In this document: piece after piece, positions 6,552 to 8,920 of the stretch
Numbering within the stretch: the first letter of the stretch is position 1
Layout: each line of letters begins with the position of its first letter
Assembly (NCBI GenBank): GCA_025996695.1
Contig: BNTP01000086.1
Location: 1-8,920, forward strand
DNA length: 8,920 nt
Direction of reading: 5' to 3'
Source of the DNA: Bacteroidia bacterium
GTDB taxonomy: Bacteria > Bacteroidota > Bacteroidia > Bacteroidales > Azobacteroidaceae
Program-made: the position numbers and the translations under genes
The notes under the pieces: generated by a model
Databases searched by the model: none
Seen by the model: the letters and a program-made list of their open reading frames with translations, nothing else
Told to the model about the DNA's origin: nothing

Positions 6552-6725
6552 TCAGTGAATGTATTGATTGAGTGGGAACGGTAGGCTTTCGCTTAGTTTG
6601 TTTCCCTTGAATAGTCTGTAGATTGCATATAGTGCAACGAAAGGAATACACAGGGCTGCAAACATCAGTCCAACATAGCCTACTATGGTAAATACATTCC
6701 CAATAAAGATAACAACAGATTCCAT
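6552..6725 (-). CDS. Small membrane protein, 57 aa, unknown function (first gene of a two-gene operon)
   Basis: Minus-strand ATG 6725-6723 opens a 57-aa frame that ends at TGA 6554-6552. It begins MESVVIFIGNVFTIVGYVGL and stays hydrophobic to about residue 38, long enough for one long kinked helix (Pro28) or two short ones. A basic turn (YRLFKGNK) and a polar tail (SLPFPLNQYIH) follow. The start lies about 20 bases downstream of the start site predicted from the promoter at 6752-6783, a normal Bacteroidota leader. An overlapping minus-strand frame (103 aa, 6484-6795) is Cys-rich and lacks a coherent membrane pattern; it would also begin upstream of the promoter, so I reject it. No family is recognised. 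The pair might be a small regulatory or assembly subunit set for a membrane complex, but this is only a guess from size and topology. Confidence 0.7.
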   Translation of the reverse strand: MESVVIFIGNVFTIVGYVGLMFAALCIPFVALYAIYRLFKGNKLSESLPFPLNQYIH

Positions 6726-6751
6726 AATGTTTCATTTTTAAGTTGATGGTG

Positions 6752-6783
6752 CAAAGGTAAATAATATTTTTAAAAAGAACAAA
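6752..6783 (-). promoter_or_regulatory. Bacteroidota-type promoter for the minus-strand small-protein operon
   Basis: On the minus strand TTTG (6783-6780) is followed after 20 bases by TACCTTTG (6759-6752). This matches the Bacteroidota -33 TTTG and -7 TAnnTTTG boxes at a normal spacing. Transcription should begin near 6745, leaving a leader of about 20 bases before ATG 6725. The match of both boxes, spacing and leader length supports the small genes as expressed. Confidence 0.78.
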
Positions 6784-6832
6784 TAAATGGCACATATATC
6801 ATGGTAATTCCAATTAAATGAAATTTTTTTAT

Positions 6833-6840
6833 TATCTTTG
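6833..6840 (+). promoter_or_regulatory. Bacteroidota-type -7 box for the AAA-ATPase/nuclease gene
   Basis: TATCTTTG fits TAnnTTTG. No good TTTG -33 box lies about 20 bases upstream, so the promoter may be weak or need an activator. A start site near 6846 would put ATG 6871 some 25 bases downstream, in favour of that start over the TTG at 6838, which is part of the promoter box itself. It diverges from the minus-strand promoter about 75 bases away. Confidence 0.6.
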
Positions 6841-6870
6841 CCAAATGAAAATATTGAAAATTCAAAAGTC

Positions 6871-8472
6871 ATGAAGAAATTACCGATAGGCATTCAATCG
6901 TTTGAAAAATTGCGCAGTGAAGGTTTTTTGTACGTTGATAAAACGAAAGAGATACATCAACTTACGAGTTCCAATATTGTTTTTCTTTCGCGTCCGCGGC
7001 GCTTTGGAAAGTCGCTTCTCATAAGCACCTTGGGTGAACTTTACAAAGGCAATAAGCATTTGTTTGAAGGGCTTTATATCTACGATAAATGGGATTGGAC
7101 ACAGCAATATCCTGTTATACGGATAGACTGGACAAGTATTGAGCATGGCAGCAGGGAAGAGATGGAACGAAGTATGTCAACATTTCTGAAACGACAGGCT
7201 ACTTTAAATGGAATAAACCTTGTTTCAGAATACGCCTCCGATTGTTTTGCCGAATTGCTTGAGTCATTGCATCGTAAAAAAGGCAATAAAGTGGTTGTAT
7301 TGGTTGACGAATACGACAAACCCATACTGGATGCGATAGGCAAGACGGAAGCAGCAGGTATTCGTGCGTTTCTTCAAAAATTTTATGTGATATTGAAAGG
7401 TGCCGACGACCACCTGAAATTCGTTTTACTGACCGGTGTAACGAAAGTGGCAAAAGTGTCGATATTTTCGGTATTGAATAGCCCCGACGATATTACAATG
7501 AGCGATAAATATGCCTCTATCTGTGGTTACACACAGGAAGAATTGGAACGTGATTTTTCGGAATATATTGACAATACGGCAATTCGTTTGGAGATGACAA
7601 GGGAGGATTTGCTGGCAAAAATCCGTAAATGGTACGATGGTTACACATGGGATGGCAAAACATCGGTTTACAATCCGTTTTCTACTTTGCCGTTTTTCAG
7701 CAGGAATGAGTTTTCCAATTACTGGTTTGAAACGGGCACGCCCACGTTTCTTATCAACCGGCTCAAAAAACACGGTCTCGCCAAAACGGTATTAGAACCT
7801 GTTATTGCTGATTCTTCGGCTTTCGACAGTTACGATCCGGATGCGCTTGGAGATATTCCTTTATTATTTCAAACAGGTTATCTGACTGTCAAAAACAAAA
7901 AAATGTTTGATGGAGAGCCTGAATACACGCTTGGAGTCCCTAATCTGGAAGTGCGAGAGTCGTTGATGAAGCATCTGTTATGTGCATTTACTCAATATCC
8001 TGTGGCACAATTGGGAGTATTAGGAAAAGCGATGTTGCAACAAATCCGTAATTACGATGTAGAGGGTCTGACAAATAATCTGCGTAAGATGCTTGCCGGT
8101 GTTCCCTACACTTTACAGCCGGAAGACCATGCCACCGAAGATGCCACCGAAGCCCGTTATCACATCATCTTTCAGGTGTGGATGACTTTGTTGGGTTTCA
8201 ACATTCAGAGCGAAAGGTTGACTGATCGCGGAAGAATGGATGCGGTCTTGTTGCAAGGCGAAGTAGCAATCGTGGCGGAATTGAAATACCACGCCACCAC
8301 GAAACTTGATACTTTGCTCGACCAAGCCATCGCACAAATCCGCGAGAAACGCTATTATGAACCTTTTATTGATAAAAAGGTCATTCTTCTGGGGCTTGCT
8401 TTCGGAGGCAATGAGGTGGCGTGCCGGATAGAACCGTTAAAAGAAAGTTATACTATCTATGCTCGGTTATGA
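6871..8472 (+). CDS. AAA-ATPase-like protein with C-terminal PD-(D/E)XK nuclease domain
   Basis: From ATG 6871 the protein has 533 aa and opens MKKLPIGIQSFEKLR, the usual start of this family. The N-terminal AAA-ATPase-like domain has a Walker A SRPRRFGKS (40-48) and a Walker B VVVLVDEYDKP (141-151), then LLTGVTKVAKVSIFS (186-200). The C-terminal PD-(D/E)XK domain has GRMD457, A-E470-L-K472, and QAIAQIREKRYY (485-496). Both catalytic parts look intact and the length is normal for the family. These proteins are very abundant, often multi-copy, in Bacteroidota genomes. Their job is unproven; nucleic-acid cleavage driven by ATP, perhaps in defence or genome mobility, has been suggested. It has its own -7 box. 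Its stop overlaps the start of the next gene as ATGA, so the downstream cytochrome biogenesis gene is probably translationally coupled to it. The gene may be a newcomer placed ahead of a cytochrome operon. Confidence 0.92.
   Translation: MKKLPIGIQSFEKLRSEGFLYVDKTKEIHQLTSSNIVFLSRPRRFGKSLLISTLGELYKGNKHLFEGLYIYDKWDWTQQYPVIRIDWTSIEHGSREEMERSMSTFLKRQATLNGINLVSEYASDCFAELLESLHRKKGNKVVVLVDEYDKPILDAIGKTEAAGIRAFLQKFYVILKGADDHLKFVLLTGVTKVAKVSIFSVLNSPDDITMSDKYASICGYTQEELERDFSEYIDNTAIRLEMTREDLLAKIRKWYDGYTWDGKTSVYNPFSTLPFFSRNEFSNYWFETGTPTFLINRLKKHGLAKTVLEPVIADSSAFDSYDPDALGDIPLLFQTGYLTVKNKKMFDGEPEYTLGVPNLEVRESLMKHLLCAFTQYPVAQLGVLGKAMLQQIRNYDVEGLTNNLRKMLAGVPYTLQPEDHATEDATEARYHIIFQVWMTLLGFNIQSERLTDRGRMDAVLLQGEVAIVAELKYHATTKLDTLLDQAIAQIREKRYYEPFIDKKVILLGLAFGGNEVACRIEPLKESYTIYARL
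8131..8154 (+). repeat. Two-copy 12-base tandem repeat within the AAA/nuclease gene
   Basis: GCCACCGAAGAT is followed by GCCACCGAAGCC, differing in the last two bases, encoding ATED-ATEA. It lies in the presumed linker just before the nuclease domain. It looks like a small slippage duplication that keeps the frame. Confidence 0.6.
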
Positions 8473-8920
8473 CGGTTAAAACACGTATTCCTTTCTATTC
8501 CATTGCAGCACTGATAGTCGTGATGGCAACCGCCACGTTTTTGGAAAAAGAGCACGGCACGAGTTGGGTGTATGCCAATATATACGGCACGTGGTGGTTT
8601 TCCGGTTTGTGGGGAATTGTCGCCATTACAGGCATCATCGGCATCGTCAAAGGGAGGTTGTACAAAAACGGCGCGTTGTTTTTGCTGCATTGCTCATTTA
8701 TTCTCATTCTGACAGGTGCGTTATGCACCAAACTTTTCTCGCAGCAGGGCTATGTGGTGCTTGACAGAGCGCATCTCTGCGAAGCAATGCAGACCGACGA
8801 GGGCTTGACCGCTTTGCCTTTTGCCGTGCAATTAGACACGTTTAATGTGGCGTATTATCCCGGGACGAATGCGCCGTCCGACTATATCTCGCATTTTTCT
8901 ATCAGCAACAAAATGTCAGG
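8469..8920 (+). CDS. Cytochrome c biogenesis protein, ResB/CcsB-like N-terminal part (3' end outside window)
   Basis: ATG 8469 overlaps the previous stop (ATGA), and the frame stays open for 150 codons to the window end. It begins with a first transmembrane segment (about 9-24) and a typical ATFLEKEHGT stretch. A second segment follows (TWWFSGLWGIVAITGIIGIV, 41-60), then LYKNGALFLLH74 and a third segment to about 87. His74 sits where CcsB/ResB proteins carry a heme-binding His. After it comes a periplasmic beta-rich domain with LPFAVQLDTFNVAYYPGT and APSDYISHF, as in Bacteroidales nitrite-reductase-type cytochrome biogenesis proteins. In System II, CcsB with CcsA carries heme across the inner membrane and joins it to CxxCH motifs, so it would serve the two cytochromes in this window. 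Whether CcsA is fused or separate lies beyond the window. No separate promoter was found. Confidence 0.88.
   Translation, partial: MTVKTRIPFYSIAALIVVMATATFLEKEHGTSWVYANIYGTWWFSGLWGIVAITGIIGIVKGRLYKNGALFLLHCSFILILTGALCTKLFSQQGYVVLDRAHLCEAMQTDEGLTALPFAVQLDTFNVAYYPGTNAPSDYISHFSISNKMS

Noticed and set aside
6484..6795. 103-aa minus-strand open frame
   Set aside because: It begins upstream of the predicted promoter, is Cys-rich without a coherent domain or membrane pattern, and overlaps two better-supported small membrane protein frames.
6845..6874. Nine-codon upstream frame (MKILKIQKS) whose stop overlaps the AAA gene start
   Set aside because: Its ATG falls at or before the expected transcription start, and such short frames arise easily in AT-rich DNA.
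8271..8301. GTGGCG/CGCCAC inverted arms within the AAA/nuclease gene
   Set aside because: They fall inside the conserved nuclease motif codons and are best explained by coding constraint.
1..8920. tRNA, rRNA, CRISPR array, transposase or attachment site
   Set aside because: No cloverleaf-like CCA-ended element, spaced repeat series, transposase motif or paired direct repeat typical of integration was seen by eye on either strand.

Overview
The window looks like chromosomal DNA of a Bacteroidota bacterium, most likely Bacteroidales. Four things point there: lipoprotein signal peptides followed by acidic residues, AT-rich start regions without Shine-Dalgarno sequences, two promoters of the Bacteroidota type (TAnnTTTG), and the gene families present (permuted imelysin, OprO/P-like porins, AAA-ATPase-like/PD-(D/E)XK protein, ResB/CcsB-type cytochrome c biogenesis protein). 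Species cannot be named from this window.

Region 1 (1-6219, + strand) is a tightly packed, probably single transcription unit that begins upstream of the window. It holds the C-terminal end of an outer-membrane beta-barrel, an imelysin-like lipoprotein, a di-heme oxidoreductase lipoprotein (DUF1111 family), a complete OprO/P-like porin, a monoheme c-type cytochrome lipoprotein, and a soluble Rid/chorismatase-like protein. Imelysin next to a di-heme oxidoreductase is a recurring partnership thought to serve iron handling. The two heme proteins and the porins make this an envelope redox/iron module. Two kinds of GC-rich hairpin repeat sit at the 5' ends of the two heme lipoprotein genes and are read into, or right beside, their signal peptides.

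Region 2 (6220-6870) is AT-rich and looks empty at first sight. On the minus strand it encodes two very small membrane proteins (57 and 59 aa) separated by one base and preceded by a near-consensus Bacteroidota promoter. A second promoter, divergent and weaker, points to the next gene.

Region 3 (6871-8920, + strand) holds an AAA-ATPase-like protein with an intact PD-(D/E)XK nuclease motif. Its stop codon overlaps (ATGA) the start of a ResB/CcsB-like cytochrome c biogenesis gene that runs off the window. That biogenesis system would attach heme to the c-type cytochromes of region 1, so the window as a whole is heme-centred. The AAA/nuclease gene is the odd one out.

No tRNA, rRNA, CRISPR array or transposase was seen. 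The strongest leads are the unannotated small-membrane-protein operon, the repeat-derived signal peptide of the cytochrome lipoprotein, and the probably surface-exposed heme lipoprotein module built around a circularly permuted imelysin.
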